Shown: positions 11,318 to 21,666, numbered from the stretch's first letter. The stretch is 64,000 bases of DNA from Prauserella aidingensis (GCF_024171865.1 NZ_JAMTCN010000002.1:310001-374000), one strand, 5' to 3'. Notes: a model not told the origin generated them from the letters alone. Translations and numbers: made by a program.

Positions 11318-11419
11318 GTTCAACGCGACGAATCTTCCCCTCGCACGCGCCTGGAGTATTCGTGACCGGAGTGCCCACAGCAGTCCGGCACGTGGCGCGG
11401 CGTAGGCGGCCGCCTGGTC

Positions 11420-12400
11420 TCAGCGTTCGCGTTGGCGGAGTCCGATGCGGCGCCAGCCGCGCTTGCGGGACGACGTCCGTGCCGGATCGACGGGCGGATA
11501 CACCCGTGAGACGTGCGAGGTGGCGGGCCCGGTGCCGGACCCGTCGGAGCGCTGGACGGCCCTGCGCGCGGCACCGGCCACCTGGCGGAGCCGCGGCCTG
11601 CGCAGCCCCAGCCGCCGCTGCCCGCGCAGGCCCCTGCGCATCGCACGCCGTTCGCGTCCCGGCACGTCCCACGCCTCGGGGTGCGCGGCGAGCCAGTGGT
11701 ACCGCCGCACCGCGTACGGGATGTGGGCCAGGTACAGCACCAGTGCCGCCGCGAGAGCGATCAGCGGGTACTGGATGACCGCGGCCGCGAGCAGGCCGAC
11801 GCCCACGAGCAGCGGCGCGACCGCCTTGGCGGGTGCGCGCAGCTTCTTCAGCGACAGGGTGGGGATGCGGCTGATCAGCAACGCCGCCGTGGCGACCGTC
11901 CACAGCCACACCACCGGCTGCGACGACCACCAGCCGGTGCCGAACTCGAGCGTGACGATCACCGGCAACAGCGCCGTCAACCCGCCCGCGGGAGCGGGCA
12001 CGCCGACGAAGAACTCGTTCGCGAACGGCGGTTGGTCCTCGTCGAGCAGCGTGTTGAACCGGGCCAGCCGCAACACCATGCAGACCGCGAAGATCAGCGC
12101 GACGACCCAGCCGAACCGGTCGTCGCCGGGCAGCCACACGTACAGCACCAGCGCGGGGGCGACGCCGAACGAGATCGCGTCGGACAGCGAGTCGAGCTCG
12201 GCACCCATCTTCGACGACGCGTCGAGCAGGCGGGCGATCCGCCCGTCGAGACTGTCCAGGATCGCCGCCACGCCGATGGCGCCGATGGACAGCACGTAGT
12301 CGCCTGTCAGGGCGAACTGCACGGCGGAAAGGCCCGCGCACAGGGCGAGCACGGTGATGGCGTTCGGCAGCAGCCGGACGCCAGGAGTGGTCCGCGACAT
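11420..12400 (-). CDS. pssA: CDP-diacylglycerol-serine O-phosphatidyltransferase
   Basis: 326 aa. The ATG at 12400 shares one base with the psd stop (TGATG). The protein is a multi-pass membrane enzyme of the CDP-alcohol phosphatidyltransferase family. The signature appears as LDSLDGRIARLLDASSKMGAELDSLSDAISFG, fitting DGx2ARx8Gx3Dx3D with one extra leading Asp. Later membrane helices follow (LVGVGLLAAAVIQYPLIAL). It joins serine to CDP-diacylglycerol. A basic C-terminal tail of roughly 70 residues, rich in Arg, extends beyond the last helix. It acts with psd to make phosphatidylethanolamine. Confidence 0.95.
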   Translation of the reverse strand: MSRTTPGVRLLPNAITVLALCAGLSAVQFALTGDYVLSIGAIGVAAILDSLDGRIARLLDASSKMGAELDSLSDAISFGVAPALVLYVWLPGDDRFGWVVALIFAVCMVLRLARFNTLLDEDQPPFANEFFVGVPAPAGGLTALLPVIVTLEFGTGWWSSQPVVWLWTVATAALLISRIPTLSLKKLRAPAKAVAPLLVGVGLLAAAVIQYPLIALAAALVLYLAHIPYAVRRYHWLAAHPEAWDVPGRERRAMRRGLRGQRRLGLRRPRLRQVAGAARRAVQRSDGSGTGPATSHVSRVYPPVDPARTSSRKRGWRRIGLRQRER

Positions 12401-13161
12401 CACGGTCGGTCCCTCGCAGCGGGGGCGGTGTCGGCGATGGCGGTTTCGCCGCCGATGGTGCGCTGGCCCTCGCGGACGAGGACGCGGCTGTCCGGCGGCA
12501 GGTAGGTGTCGACGCGGGAACCGAAGCGGATCAGCCCGTAGGTCGTGCCGACGTCGTGGCGCTCGCCCTTGGCGACCTGGCACACGATGCGCCGCGCGAC
12601 CAGCCCGGCGATCTGCGTGACGACCACCTCGCGGCCCGCGTCGGTGCGCAGCAGCAGCGAGTTGCGCTCGTTGTCCTCGCTGGCCTTGTCGAGGTCGGCG
12701 GACAGGAACGTGCCCGGCCGGTAGGCCACGCGTTCCACGGTGCCGCCGACGGGCATGCGCTGCACGTGGACGTCGAACATCGACAGGAACACGCTCACGC
12801 GGGTGCGCGGCCGGTCGGGCAGACCGAGCTCGGCGGGCGGTACGGCGTCGGAGATCAGCGACACGGTGCCGTCCGCGGCGGCGACGACCAGGTCCTCGCG
12901 TTGCGGCGGCACGCGGTGCGGTTCGCGGAAGAACGCCGCCGTCGCGAGCGTGCCCAGGCCGGCGACGACACCGAGGCCCGTCGACACCTTGCGCAAGGCG
13001 AGCGTCGCGGCGAGACCGCCGAGCACGAACGGTCTGCCGGCCGGATGCATCGGCGGCAGCGTTTCCCTGGTGAGCGCCGCGGCGTGGCCGAGGGCTCCGG
13101 AGATCGTGGAGGCCCCGGAAGCCTGGTCGGTCGTGGACGCCGGTATGCCGTCGGAAGCCAT
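12400..13161 (-). CDS. psd: Phosphatidylserine decarboxylase proenzyme
   Basis: 253 aa from the ATG at 13161. Decarboxylates phosphatidylserine to phosphatidylethanolamine at the membrane. The N-terminal third has a hydrophobic patch (GGLAATLALRKVSTGLGVVAGLGTLA, spanning roughly residues 43-68), then FFREPHR, FLSMFDVHVQRMPV and VARRIVCQ. The site IRFGSRVDTYLP near the C-terminus matches the GS self-cleavage point that generates the pyruvoyl group. No strong Shine-Dalgarno precedes the chosen start. It overlaps pssA by one base, so the two are translationally coupled. Confidence 0.95.
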   Translation of the reverse strand: MASDGIPASTTDQASGASTISGALGHAAALTRETLPPMHPAGRPFVLGGLAATLALRKVSTGLGVVAGLGTLATAAFFREPHRVPPQREDLVVAAADGTVSLISDAVPPAELGLPDRPRTRVSVFLSMFDVHVQRMPVGGTVERVAYRPGTFLSADLDKASEDNERNSLLLRTDAGREVVVTQIAGLVARRIVCQVAKGERHDVGTTYGLIRFGSRVDTYLPPDSRVLVREGQRTIGGETAIADTAPAARDRP

Positions 13162-13253
13162 GGTGCGGTCGTCTGTTCCGTTCGCGTAGGTGAACCTCGA
13201 ACGCGACCACGCTACTCCGCGCGGGTAACGCCCCGGCGGCCGCCTCACGTCCG

Positions 13254-14468
13254 TCAGAGCAGCATCACGTCCACCTCGGAGCCGGAGGGTGCCTCGGTGG
13301 TGTCCTCGTCGAGCACGATCAGGCAGTTGGCCTGCGACAGCGCCGCGAGCAGGTGTGAGGCCGGGCCGCCGCGCGGGCCGACCACACCGGTCACGTCCCC
13401 GTCGGGGTGCGAGTAGAAGCCGCGGCGGAACTGGCGTTTGCCTCGCGGCGACGTGAGCGTCTCGAGCAGTCGCGCGCGCACCACGGTGCGGTCGGGGTCG
13501 GAGTGGCCGAGCGAGGAGCGGATCGCGGGCCGCAGGAACGCCTCGAACGACACCAGCACGCTCACCGGGTTGCCGGGCAGCGTGACGACGGGGACGCCGT
13601 CCCACGTGCCGCATCCCTGGGGGCCGCCGGGCTGCATCGCGACCTTCGTGAACGTCACGCCCGCCCCGGTCAGCGTGTCCTTCACGACCTCGTAGGCGCC
13701 TGCGCTGACACCGCCGGAGGTGACGACGAGGTCGACCTCGGCGAGCCACGGTTCGATGGCCGCGCGGAAGCTGTCGACGTCGTCGGCGACGCTGCGGACC
13801 GTGTGCACCTCGCACCCCAGTGCCCGGAGCGCCGCGCCGAGCATGACGCTGTTGGACTCGTAGATCCGGCCGTGGGCCAGCGGTTCCGGGGGCAGCACCA
13901 GCTCCGTGCCGGTCGACACCACGAGCACGCGCGGTGCTGCGATGACTGCGAGGGTGTCCCTCCCGACGGCCGAGGCGAGGCCCAGCTGGGCGGGTCCGCA
14001 CACGGTGCCCGCCTCGAGTGCGACGGTCCCCACCGCGACGTCCTCACCGGTGCGGCGCACGTGCGTGCCCGGCGCCGACTCGGCGTGGATCCGCACGCGC
14101 GACGTGCCGCCGTCGGTCCGTTCGACCATCACCACGGCGTCGGCTCCCTCGGGCATGGGGGCGCCGGTCATGATGCGGTGCGCCGTGCCGGGCGGCAGCG
14201 CGGGCACGTCGGTGAGGCCCGCGGGGATGTCGGTCCCGACGCTCAACTCGACGGGCGTGTCCTCGCTCGCGCCCGCGACCTCGGCGGAGCGCACGGCGTA
14301 GCCGTCCATCGCGGAGTTGTCGAACGGCGGCAGCGACACGGTCGCCGCGACGTCCTCGGCCAGTACCAGTCCGGCGCACTCGGTGACGGGCCTGCTCACC
14401 GCGGGCCTGCGGCCCAGCAGCTCGGTCACCTGTGCGCGGTGTTCGTCGACGGAGATCACGCCGGTCAT
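13254..14468 (-). CDS. moeA: Molybdopterin molybdenumtransferase MoeA
   Basis: 404 aa. MoeA inserts molybdate into adenylated molybdopterin, the last step of cofactor assembly. Motifs include PPFDNSAMDGYAVR, PPGTAHRIMTGAPMPEGADAVV, the MoCF domain segment VTSGGVSAGAYEVVKD and LPGNPVSVLVSFEAFLRP. GAGGAGG abuts the ATG at 14468, so the GTG four codons in, at 14459 with nine bases of spacing, is an alternative start. It is divergent from the AIM24 genes and lies upstream of psd-pssA. This is the moeA2 position of mycobacteria. Confidence 0.95.
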   Translation of the reverse strand: MTGVISVDEHRAQVTELLGRRPAVSRPVTECAGLVLAEDVAATVSLPPFDNSAMDGYAVRSAEVAGASEDTPVELSVGTDIPAGLTDVPALPPGTAHRIMTGAPMPEGADAVVMVERTDGGTSRVRIHAESAPGTHVRRTGEDVAVGTVALEAGTVCGPAQLGLASAVGRDTLAVIAAPRVLVVSTGTELVLPPEPLAHGRIYESNSVMLGAALRALGCEVHTVRSVADDVDSFRAAIEPWLAEVDLVVTSGGVSAGAYEVVKDTLTGAGVTFTKVAMQPGGPQGCGTWDGVPVVTLPGNPVSVLVSFEAFLRPAIRSSLGHSDPDRTVVRARLLETLTSPRGKRQFRRGFYSHPDGDVTGVVGPRGGPASHLLAALSQANCLIVLDEDTTEAPSGSEVDVMLL

Positions 14469-14553
14469 CCTCCTCGCCGATGGTGGCTGTGTCAGACTCT
14501 CCCCGCTCGGAGCCCCAGGGAGGCGGACTCCGTGTCACACGTGGGGAGGTTTC

Positions 14554-15231
14554 GTGCAGGTACAGCTGCGGCACCAGCCGTCGTTCGCGGTCGGGCGCAT
14601 CATGCTCGCCCCGGGCGAGCCCGTCCAGGTCGAAGCGGGCGCGATGGTCGCGACGAGTTACGGCGTGCAGGTGCAGGCGTCCACACAGGGCGGCGTGATG
14701 AAAGGGCTCGGGCGGGCCGTGTTCGGCGGCGAGTCGATGTTCATCAGCACCTACACCGCGCCGCAGAACGGGGGCTGGGTCGACGTCGCGGCGTGCCTGC
14801 CCGGTGACCTGCAGGTGATCAACCTCGACGGCCGGATGGGCTGGTGCATCACCCGCGGGTCGTGGATCGCCTCGGCCCACACCGTCAACCTGCAGACCCA
14901 GTGGGGCGGGTTCAAGAACCTGTTCGGCGGCGAGGGCGGTTTCCTGACGTACGCGGCGGGCCAGGGGCCGGTGCTCGTGTCGTGCTACGGCGCGCTCGAG
15001 GTCGTCAACCTGCAGCCGGGCGAGATGGTCACGATCGACTCCGGTCACGTGGTGGCCTACGCGGAGACGGTCCAGTCGCAGCTGCGCACGATCTCCGGCG
15101 GCATGATGCAGAGCGCCAAGAGCGGCGAGGGGCTGGTGTTCGACTTCGCGGGCCCCGGCCAGATCATGACCCAGACCCGCAACCCGTCGGCCCTGGCGGC
15201 GTGGGTCGTGCAGCAGGTGCCAGGGCGGTAG
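14554..15231 (+). CDS. AIM24 family protein
   Basis: 225 aa from a GTG at 14554 placed four bases after GGGGAGG. Jelly-roll AIM24-type repeats are visible: EAGAMVATSYGVQVQAST, FISTYTAPQNGGWVDVA, LFGGEGGFLTYAAGQGPVLVSCYG and DSGHVVAYAETV. The ending DFAGPGQIMTQTRNP is typical of the family. The biological role is not established: yeast Aim24 is mitochondrial and bacterial members are common in actinobacteria. It is followed three bases later by a shorter paralogue in the same orientation. Confidence 0.9.
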   Translation: MQVQLRHQPSFAVGRIMLAPGEPVQVEAGAMVATSYGVQVQASTQGGVMKGLGRAVFGGESMFISTYTAPQNGGWVDVAACLPGDLQVINLDGRMGWCITRGSWIASAHTVNLQTQWGGFKNLFGGEGGFLTYAAGQGPVLVSCYGALEVVNLQPGEMVTIDSGHVVAYAETVQSQLRTISGGMMQSAKSGEGLVFDFAGPGQIMTQTRNPSALAAWVVQQVPGR

Positions 15232-15234
15232 GGC

Positions 15235-15828
15235 ATGGAGGTCCACACCCGGCACACGCCGACGTTCGGTGTCGCCCGCATCGTGCTCGCCGAGGGTGAG
15301 GCGGTGCAGGCGCCGGCGAAGGCGATCATGGCGAGCAGCTTCGGCGTGTCCGTGTCCCGGCCCGTGCGCGGTGAGCCGACGGTGCTGACCGCGCCCTCCG
15401 GCGGCGGCTGGGTCGACCTCGCCCCGGAGACGCCCGGTGACGTCTACCCGCTCGGCTTCGACGGGCGCAGCGGCTGGTGCGTCTCCACGGTGCCGGAGTC
15501 GCGGGTGCTGGCCCGGCCCGCGTCGATCCGGCGGGACGGGACGTGGCCCGGGTTGCAGCACCTGTTCGGCGGCGATCACGGGTTCCTCGAGCACTACGGC
15601 GGGACGGGGTCGCTCGTGCTGAGCGCGAAGGGCCCGGTCGACCTGCTCAACCTCGATGCGGGCGAGATGGTCACGGTGCGGCCCGCGTTCCTGGTCGCTT
15701 ATCCGGACACGATCCAGGTTCGGTTGCGGGCCCTCGACCCGGCGGGGCCACAGTCCGTGCGCACCGGACAGGGACTGGCTCTGGATTTCGCCGGTCCCGG
15801 TACGGTTCTGGTCCAGGCCAGGCGCTGA
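15235..15828 (+). CDS. AIM24 family protein, shorter paralogue
   Basis: 197 aa. Aligns with the preceding gene along its length: FGVARIVLAEGEAVQAPA, FGGDHGFLEHYGGTGSLVLS, LDAGEMVTVRPAFLVAYPDTIQ and DFAGPGTVLVQ. The central loops are shorter and the upstream stop is three bases away, so the two are probably one operon from a tandem duplication. A heteromeric assembly is possible but is inference. Confidence 0.87.
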   Translation: MEVHTRHTPTFGVARIVLAEGEAVQAPAKAIMASSFGVSVSRPVRGEPTVLTAPSGGGWVDLAPETPGDVYPLGFDGRSGWCVSTVPESRVLARPASIRRDGTWPGLQHLFGGDHGFLEHYGGTGSLVLSAKGPVDLLNLDAGEMVTVRPAFLVAYPDTIQVRLRALDPAGPQSVRTGQGLALDFAGPGTVLVQARR

Positions 15829-15980
15829 TTTTCCCGGTTTTCCCGGGAGTTCACCGTGCAGGTGATTCACTTTTCAACGGTCGTCGTGGGCTGTGTGGGT
15901 GAACCGGATTCTCGTGGATGTCACTCACCGCGCACGTCGGGCGGCGAGATGTCGGCGAACCCGTTACCGCAAATTGACCA

Positions 15981-16008
15981 TTGCCGAGCCGTGTGATTCC
16001 GGTAGCGT
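15981..16008 (+). promoter_or_regulatory. Candidate promoter of the cold-shock gene
   Basis: TTGCCG at 15981 and TAGCGT at 16003 are separated by 16 bases. A start near 16015 would give a leader of about 60 bases before the GTG at 16076. Confidence 0.5.
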
Positions 16009-16075
16009 GATCGACGCTTGGAGCGCAGACAGGCTGCGTTCGGAGCGTTTTTCGGTTTGCTACAAGGAGGACGCC

Positions 16076-16282
16076 GTGGCAGTCGGCACGGTCAAATGGT
16101 TCAACGCGGAAAAGGGCTACGGCTTCATCGAGTCCCCGGAGGGGCCCGACGTTTTCGTGCATTACTCCGCGATTCAGGCAGAAGGATTCCGCACCCTCGA
16201 CGAGGGTGACCGGGTGGAGTTCGAGATCACCGCGGGGCGGGACGGCCGCAGTCAGGCTGCCGACGTCAAGAAGGTCTCGTAA
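16076..16282 (+). CDS. cspA: Cold-shock protein, CspA family
   Basis: 68 aa from a GTG after AAGGAGG. It is a single cold-shock OB fold with RNP1 (KGYGFI) and RNP2 (VFVHY), starting [20 protein letters not shown]. It binds single-stranded RNA or DNA and works as an RNA chaperone. Length matches the family. It is monocistronic, with its own candidate promoter and leader. Confidence 0.97.
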   Translation: MAVGTVKWFNAEKGYGFIESPEGPDVFVHYSAIQAEGFRTLDEGDRVEFEITAGRDGRSQAADVKKVS

Positions 16283-16418
16283 CTCCCGTTTTTCTTCTCG
16301 ACCGGGGATCCTCCGGCGCATCGCGCTGCGGTCCGTTCCCGGTTCGCCGGTTCCCGACAGTGGGAGGACGGTGGCCGGGGCTTTCCGACGCTTCGCGTCC
16401 GACCAGCGGTCCGACCGC

Positions 16419-16424
16419 TAGGCT
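16419..16424 (+). promoter_or_regulatory. -10 element for a leaderless kinase mRNA
   Basis: TAGGCT lies seven bases before the GTG at 16432, with no Shine-Dalgarno. Confidence 0.6.
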
Positions 16425-16431
16425 GCGCGCT

Positions 16432-18345
16432 GTGTCAGGCGATGTGTCGGGGGACCTCACCGGTCGGCAGCTGGGCAACTACCGCATCGACGGTGTGCTC
16501 GGCCGCGGCGGCATGAGCGTGCTCTACGAGGCCACGGACGTGCGCCTCGGTCGCCGCGTCGCGTTGAAGATCATCGGCGAACACACGGGCGCGGACCCCG
16601 AGTTCCGTGACCGGTTCGTGGACGAGGCCCGCAACACCTCGGCCGTCGACCACGCCAACATCGTGCCGCTGTACGACTTCGGCGAACTCGACGGGCTGCT
16701 CTACATCGCCATGCGCTACGTCGACGGCGCGGACCTGGCCGGTCTCGGCGGCGACGGACCCATGGACCCGGCGCGCGCCGTCGGCCTGCTCGACCAGGTC
16801 GCCGACGCCCTCGACACGCTTCACCGCGACGGCCTCGTGCACCTCGACGTCAAACCCGCCAACGTGCTCGTCACGAGTAGACAGCGGGCGCGCGACCGGC
16901 TCGAACACGTCTACCTCGCCGATTTCGGCCTCACCGAACGCGGCGCCGCCGAGCGAACGTCCCGCGGCGGTGACTTCCTCGGCTCGCCCACCTACGCGGC
17001 GCCGGAACACCTCCGCGGCGAACAGCTCGACGGCCGCACCGACCAGTACGCGCTCGCCTGCATGCTCTACTCCTGCCTGGCGGGCAGGCCGCCGTTCACC
17101 GGCGACGTGCAGACCGTCATCGCGGGCCACCTCAACCGCGAACCGCCGGCACTGTCCCGTGCCGTGCCGAGCCTCGGCGACCGCATCGACGCCGTCGTGC
17201 GCAGGGGCATGGCGAAGCGGCCCGGCGAGCGCTACACCTGCTGCGTAGAGCTGATCGCCGCCGCACGTGAGGCACTGGCGGGCGAACCGCAGGACGCGGG
17301 TGCCGGGGCAGGCGGAGCCGTGGCAGGCGGGGCCGCGGCGGGTGTCGTGCACGGCCTCGCCACAGGCAACGGCCGGGCGCCCGGGACTCCGATCACCGAA
17401 CGGGTCACCGCCGGACAGGCGGCGACCCCGCCGTCCGGAATCGACCACGGGGCGATCCGGGAGCAGGGCGCACTCGGGGAGCAGGGTGGTCTCCGAGGCG
17501 GCGGCCCCGGAGAGGGTGCTTCCGCAGGATCTGCCTTCGGAAACGGCGTGTCCGGAAGCGGCGCCTCCGGAAGTGGCGGCCCGGGGGACGGAGCGTCCCG
17601 GCACTCGGCTGCGTCCCAGGACGCATCGCCGGGCGGTACGGCGATGCGGCAGAACACGGCTTCGCGACAGGAAGAGGGAGGCCTGGTGCATCCTCAGCAG
17701 CCGGGACAACCCGGTCCGTACGGACCGCAGGGCGGACAGCCGGGGCCCGGAGGGGCCGGACAAGGCCACGGAGGCCCGGGCCACGGAGGTCCGTACGGAC
17801 CGGGCGGCCCGGGACAACCCGGCCCGTACGGACCCGGCGGACCCGGCGGACCCGGCGGACCCGGACAGCCGCCCTACGGAACTCCGCCGCCGGGCAATCC
17901 CGCGCAGAACCCGCCTCCCGGACTGGGCAGGCCGCCGCAGGGCGGTCAGCCCGGGTTCGGCACTCCGCCGCCCGGGATGCCCGCTGGTGGTCCGCCGCCC
18001 GGTGGGTTTCCGCCGGGCGGTCCCCCCGGTCCGGGTGGCCCCGGCGGCCCCGGCGGCCCCGGCGGCCCCGGAGGGCAGGGCGGCGGCCGGAGCGGCGGCG
18101 GCAAGTGGTGGCTGTGGGCGGGACTCGCCGTCGTTCTGATCGCGGGTGCCGTGGTGGCGATCGTCCTGCTGACAGGTGGGGACGAGGAGAGCGAGGGCGG
18201 TGGCGGCTCCGGCGGCGACCCGGGCACGTCGAGCTCCGTGCCGGAGATCCCGGTCGGTCCCGGTGGTTCGCAGACCGCGCCGACCGGCGAGTCCTCGCCG
18301 GGGCAGGCTCCGCCGAAGTCGATCCCGGTGGAGCCCGAGAACTGA
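16432..18345 (+). CDS. Transmembrane serine/threonine protein kinase (PknB-like, no PASTA)
   Basis: 637 aa. The kinase domain (about 18-285) has LGRGGMSVLYEA, VALKII, the catalytic loop VHLDVKPANVL and ADFGLTERG, then GSPTYAAPEHLRG. The catalytic Asp and DFG are intact, but the usual HRD is HLD, making it a non-RD kinase. Residues about 290-555 are Gly/Pro/Gln-rich with tandem GGPG and GPYGP repeats. One membrane helix follows at about 559-583, then a 54-residue Gly/Ser/Pro tail with no recognised sensor domain. The GTG start is supported by the leaderless promoter. Substrates are unknown. Confidence 0.93.
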   Translation: MSGDVSGDLTGRQLGNYRIDGVLGRGGMSVLYEATDVRLGRRVALKIIGEHTGADPEFRDRFVDEARNTSAVDHANIVPLYDFGELDGLLYIAMRYVDGADLAGLGGDGPMDPARAVGLLDQVADALDTLHRDGLVHLDVKPANVLVTSRQRARDRLEHVYLADFGLTERGAAERTSRGGDFLGSPTYAAPEHLRGEQLDGRTDQYALACMLYSCLAGRPPFTGDVQTVIAGHLNREPPALSRAVPSLGDRIDAVVRRGMAKRPGERYTCCVELIAAAREALAGEPQDAGAGAGGAVAGGAAAGVVHGLATGNGRAPGTPITERVTAGQAATPPSGIDHGAIREQGALGEQGGLRGGGPGEGASAGSAFGNGVSGSGASGSGGPGDGASRHSAASQDASPGGTAMRQNTASRQEEGGLVHPQQPGQPGPYGPQGGQPGPGGAGQGHGGPGHGGPYGPGGPGQPGPYGPGGPGGPGGPGQPPYGTPPPGNPAQNPPPGLGRPPQGGQPGFGTPPPGMPAGGPPPGGFPPGGPPGPGGPGGPGGPGGPGGQGGGRSGGGKWWLWAGLAVVLIAGAVVAIVLLTGGDEESEGGGGSGGDPGTSSSVPEIPVGPGGSQTAPTGESSPGQAPPKSIPVEPEN

Positions 18346-18370
18346 GCCCGACAACTGAGCCCTCGGCGGT

Positions 18371-19348
18371 TCAGGTCGTGTACACGCCCGTCGGTTCCGA
18401 GTGGTAGCCCTTGGCGCCGACGGCGCGTGCCATCGGGCTGCGTGCCGTGCCGGTGCTCTCGGCCAGTTCGACGGCGGCGCGGATGTCGTAGCGGGGCCGC
18501 CAGCCGAGCGTCGTGAGTGCGCGTTCGTTCGAGTAGACGCGGTCGAGTGCGGGCAGCATGCGCCAGCCCCACTCCTCGTACCGTGCGGCAAGGTCCGGCA
18601 GCACGCGGGCGAACACGGCCGGGGCGTCGGTGGCGAGTTCGGCGGCGTCGGCCCGTGTGAACGGTGTCGTGGCGCTGATGACGAACCGGTCGAAGCCCAG
18701 CTCCGGTGCGCGGTGGGCGGCGAGCAGGTGAGCGTCGACGACGTCCTCGAGGTCGACGCGGCGGTAGGCGTACTCGTTGACCTTGAGATTCGTGTCGTCG
18801 AAAGCGTGGCGCACGTCGTCGCGGTCGTCTCCCTCGGGGAAGAACCGCGACGTGCGCAGTACGACCACGGGCAGGTCCAGGTCGCGGGCGAGTAGTTCGC
18901 ACAGGTCTTCGGCGGCGATCTTCGTGGCGCCGTAGACGTTGCGCACCACGGGGCGGACGTCCTCGGTGATCCACGCAGCGGGTTGGCCCGGTGCGGGGGT
19001 GAGTGCGCGACCGAACGCGCTCGTACTGCTGGTGAACACCACGCTGCGGACATCGGCCGCGGCGGCCTCCTCGAGGACCGTCAGCGTTCCGGTGACGTTG
19101 ACGTCCACGAAGTCCTGGCGCGTGTGCGACCCGACGTGCGGCTTGTGGAGGGTCGCGGTGTGCAGGACGCGGGTGACGCCGTCGAGAGCGCTGCGCACGA
19201 CGCCGCGGTCGGTGATCGAGCCGGTGACGGTCGTGAACGGCGAGTCGAGGATGTCGAGGCCGACGACGTCGTCGCCGCGTTCGCGCAGCGTGCGCACGAG
19301 TGCTTCACCGAGGTGGCCGGCGCTTCCGGTGACCAGGTATCGCTCCAT
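18371..19348 (-). CDS. NAD-dependent epimerase/dehydratase (extended SDR)
   Basis: 325 aa. The N-terminal nucleotide motif TGSAGHLGEALVRTL fits TGxxGxxG, the acidic residue of VVGLDILDS suggests NAD preference, and YGATKIAAEDL supplies the YxxxK catalytic pair, with FTSSTSAFG as the Ser part. The substrate is not evident. It sits between the kinase gene, which converges on it with a 25-base gap, and groEL, which is divergent. The same SDR position precedes groEL2 in mycobacteria (Rv0439c). Confidence 0.88.
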   Translation of the reverse strand: MERYLVTGSAGHLGEALVRTLRERGDDVVGLDILDSPFTTVTGSITDRGVVRSALDGVTRVLHTATLHKPHVGSHTRQDFVDVNVTGTLTVLEEAAAADVRSVVFTSSTSAFGRALTPAPGQPAAWITEDVRPVVRNVYGATKIAAEDLCELLARDLDLPVVVLRTSRFFPEGDDRDDVRHAFDDTNLKVNEYAYRRVDLEDVVDAHLLAAHRAPELGFDRFVISATTPFTRADAAELATDAPAVFARVLPDLAARYEEWGWRMLPALDRVYSNERALTTLGWRPRYDIRAAVELAESTGTARSPMARAVGAKGYHSEPTGVYTT

Positions 19349-19427
19349 GGGCGAGATCGAAGCGTTTCTGGTACGCCCGTGTCAATCTGTTTCGGCCTCG
19401 GAGGCTGTCGCGCGCCGGCGCGTGGCT

Positions 19428-19459
19428 GCGTTCGATGCCACCGAAGTGCCCTTGGGGCA
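19428..19459 (+). repeat. Half copy of the 53-bp palindromic element
   Basis: The sequence matches the loop and right arm of the 11265-11317 palindrome with only a few differences (ACCGAAGTGCCCTTGGGG against ACCAAAGTGCCCTTGGGG). The left arm is missing. It lies about 30 bases upstream of the CIRCE operators of groEL. Confidence 0.7.
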
Positions 19460-19490
19460 TGGTCGCACGGCCGTGTCGGGGGACCCCTTT

Positions 19491-19517
19491 CTTGCACTCT
19501 CACCCGGAGAGTGCTAA
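19491..19517 (+). promoter_or_regulatory. CIRCE operator 1 (HrcA site)
   Basis: CTTGCACTC, nine bases, then GAGTGCTAA. This matches the TTAGCACTC-N9-GAGTGCTAA consensus with two left-arm mismatches. Confidence 0.92.
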
Positions 19518-19525
19518 ACACGAGA

Positions 19526-19552
19526 TTGGCACTCGGCACCGTCGAGTGCTAG
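19526..19552 (+). promoter_or_regulatory. CIRCE operator 2 (HrcA site)
   Basis: TTGGCACTC, nine bases, then GAGTGCTAG. It follows the first operator after eight bases. The remaining 130 bases to groEL hold no further element that I recognise. Confidence 0.92.
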
Positions 19553-19653
19553 GTAGCCGGTCGCCGACCGGCACCTGAAGGTCGGGACGGTGAGGCCACG
19601 TCCGGGAGATCCCGGGCTGGTCGTCCGTCGCGGGCACCGAGCCTGGCCTGTGA

Positions 19654-21318
<1,665 letters not shown>

Positions 21319-21337
21319 TTCAGGCCTGACGCATGCG

Positions 21338-21373
21338 GCGAGCCCCGGGAGCACCCAGTGCCCCGGGGCTCGC
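21338..21373 (+). terminator. groEL terminator hairpin
   Basis: 11-bp perfect stem, GCGAGCCCCGG at 21338-21348 and its complement at 21363-21373, starting 20 bases after the stop codon. Confidence 0.8.
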
Positions 21374-21395
21374 TGTATGTCCACCCCCGCTGCGC

Positions 21396-21542
21396 GTGTT
21401 GCGCTTTCAGGAGCCCGTGTTGCGCCCTCGCGGGCCCGTGTTGCGCCTTCAGGGAGCCGTGTTGTGCTTTCTTGGGGCCGTGTTGCGCCTTGAGGGGGCG
21501 GTGTTGTGCTTTCAGGGAGCCGTGTTGTGCTTTCGTGGGCGC
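21396..21542 (-). repeat. 21-bp tandem repeat array, seven units
   Basis: On the plus strand the units begin GTGTTGYGC at 21396, 21417, 21438, 21459, 21480, 21501 and 21522. Read on the minus strand they match the GCAACACGGGCTCC unit of the arrays at 3991 and 62926. It fills most of the space between the groEL terminator and the next gene. Some bases vary between units. Confidence 0.9.
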
Positions 21543-21666
21543 GGACACTTCCCCGTGCGGCGGTGTCGGTCGGCCCGGCCCGATCGGGACGTGTGCTGCT
21601 TCCGCTGTTCGGGGGACGGGCGCGCTGCCGGAGCATGATCCCTAGGCATGATCAACGACACGGGGT

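Noticed and set aside
11240..11323. Longer N-terminus for the CDC48-like protein
   Set aside because: The extra residues are encoded by the palindromic repeat, and the -10 hexamer fits the shorter start.
17690..18080. GC-rich tandem repeat in the kinase gene as a separate element
   Set aside because: It encodes the in-frame Gly/Pro linker of the kinase and is better treated as part of that protein.
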